A DNA stretch of 5,913 nucleotides. Origin: Bdellovibrio sp. GTDB taxonomy: Bacteria; Bdellovibrionota; Bdellovibrionia; Bdellovibrionales; Bdellovibrionaceae. The notes under the pieces are model-generated. The model worked only from the letters and a program-made list of their open reading frames with translations, was not told the DNA's origin and searched no databases. Each line of letters begins with the position of its first letter. The first letter of the stretch is position 1. A program made the position numbers and the translations under genes. The stretch covers positions 1-5,913 of the forward strand of contig JAGIAF010000213.1 in NCBI GenBank assembly GCA_017745015.1, written 5' to 3'. Below are positions 4,969-5,913 of this stretch, one piece after another.

Positions 4969-5783
4969 TAGTTCTCGTCTCCTGTTGATAAAGGTATAAA
5001 AGATATTGTTAATTGATAAACTTCGTCGACTACGGTGGATGCTTCCATCGTGCTACAAAAGCGTCGCCGAAATTCTTTAATATGCGCTTTAGCGGCTGCT
5101 AGGTCTTTGGTATTTATTGCCATGGTGATAGATGTATTATCACGTCTTTCATTCGGAACCATTTGCACCGCAGATATAGCTTTCTCTAACGAGCGCTCTT
5201 GAAAACGTCTCTGTGCAAGACTACTGAGTCCTTCGCGAATATCCGTACTAAATCCCTTTGTCGTATCAAACAACTTCCCTTCGTCATCACGCTCCAAAAG
5301 CCCCACACGCTCTAGTCGTTCAACGGCCATGTTGATTTCGGATACAGTTACCTGAAGTCTTTTGGAAATCCACTTCGCGTTCCAGTTGAAGTTTTCAGTT
5401 TTCATCAACTCTAGTAATGCGTAGTGATAAGGTTCAGAAATGATAGCAAAAGTATCCAATGCTATTGGTTGAAATATTTCCGCAGAAGTTTCCTTTATTT
5501 TTTTTGTGTTGCCGTGTGGTTTTGATTTTAGTTTCTGAAGATCCGTGATTTTAAGGCCAAGTTTCAAACCAAGACGTTCCTTCATCTTGTGAGTGATGGG
5601 ACGTTTACCATTTATAATTGCAGATAAAGCTGATGGTGATATCTCCAGCATCTTAGCGAACGAGCGAAGGGAATAGTTCTGGTTACGTGCGCAGCGATCT
5701 GCGAGCTGCTCCTGAAGAACAAAACGGAAATCCTGAATCCTTTGTTCTTGATCTAATTTGGTGGGTTTCTTCATCGATTGCAT
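4968..5783 (-). CDS. TIGR02147-family helix-turn-helix transcription regulator
   Basis: A 271-residue cytosolic DNA-binding protein. Residues about 14-80 form a Cro/CI-type helix-turn-helix domain, with the recognition region SLRSFAKMLEISPSALSAIINGKRPIT at 38-64 in the sequence. Residues about 108-175 look like a winged-helix segment (YALLELMKTENFNWNAKWIS, then VERLERVGLLERDDEGKL), and the C-terminus ends with VYQLTISFIPLS, typical of the TIGR02147/DUF4423 family known from Fibrobacter and abundant in Bdellovibrio. Length fits the family. The start at 5783 has no clear ribosome binding site; a second ATG at 5774 (residue 4) is an alternative and removes nothing of the domain. It is followed without a gap by the secreted-protein gene. 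Near-identical direct repeats lie 38-77 bases upstream and may be its operator. The ligand is unknown. Confidence 0.88.
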   Translation of the reverse strand: MQSMKKPTKLDQEQRIQDFRFVLQEQLADRCARNQNYSLRSFAKMLEISPSALSAIINGKRPITHKMKERLGLKLGLKITDLQKLKSKPHGNTKKIKETSAEIFQPIALDTFAIISEPYHYALLELMKTENFNWNAKWISKRLQVTVSEINMAVERLERVGLLERDDEGKLFDTTKGFSTDIREGLSSLAQRRFQERSLEKAISAVQMVPNERRDNTSITMAINTKDLAAAKAHIKEFRRRFCSTMEASTVVDEVYQLTISFIPLSTGDEN

Positions 5784-5820
5784 GAGTAAAGAGGTAATGG
5801 ATCTCCATGACGGAGTCTAC

Positions 5821-5860
5821 ATATTTGAGAACAAATTGTGCCAAAATATTTGCGAACAGA
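5821..5860. promoter_or_regulatory. Paired 15-bp direct repeats upstream of the regulator, candidate operator
   Basis: ATATTTGAGAACAAA (5821-5835) and ATATTTGCGAACAGA (5846-5860) agree at 13 of 15 bases and start 25 bp apart. They lie between the regulator's start codon and the right edge, where its promoter must be. No convincing -35/-10 pair was found: TTGGCA with a poor downstream -10 is the best available. Binding by the regulator itself is inferred. Confidence 0.4.
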
Positions 5861-5913
5861 ACCCAATCTTTTCGATGAGCCGAGCCATCAGCTTCGAACT
5901 GTCTTTATAGCGG

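Noticed and set aside
4721..4999. 92-codon rightward frame opposite the start of the secreted-protein gene
   Set aside because: It is antisense to a well supported signal peptide and regulator junction and has no features of its own.

Overview
The window looks like a chromosomal segment of a Bdellovibrio-type predatory bacterium (Bdellovibrionota). The main pointers are a TIGR02147/DUF4423 transcription regulator next to a secreted cysteine-rich protein of a kind I associate with Bdellovibrio, unannotated-style lipoproteins, and moderate GC. This assignment is inference from protein style, not a database match.

Left part (1-1081): a leftward ECF sigma factor, cut by the window edge, faces away from a rightward AhpD-like carboxymuconolactone decarboxylase (CMD) family gene. 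The sigma fragment carries a WLPDA motif matching the WLPEP signature of group ECF41, whose members are typically linked to CMD-type genes. The 137-bp gap between them holds two mirror-image promoter-like elements (TGTCACG, 16 or 17 bp, CGTC), one per gene, as expected for an autoregulated sigma factor that also drives its neighbour.

Middle (1087-3083): a leftward pair of overlapping genes encodes two predicted lipoproteins. The first, of 481 aa, has an Ig/transthyretin-like N-terminal domain; the second, of 170 aa, vaguely resembles BamC. A promoter lies upstream and a hairpin terminator follows. A tRNA gene with a CAT anticodon (probably elongator Met) sits at 3232-3308, with its own promoter, a leader hairpin and a strong terminator.

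From 3346 to 4236 there is no conventional gene. This stretch holds a second rightward terminator, a strong leftward terminator, a candidate short leftward RNA, a 28-codon leftward ORF with a good ribosome binding site, and leftward reading frames that look like a decayed PilZ-like gene.

Right part (4237-5860): a leftward two-gene unit. A TIGR02147-family helix-turn-helix regulator is followed, through a UAAUG stop/start overlap, by a secreted cysteine-rich protein. A pair of near-identical 15-bp direct repeats upstream of the regulator is a candidate operator. The most interesting features are the back-to-back ECF41-type promoters and the unexplained material between the tRNA and the regulator pair.
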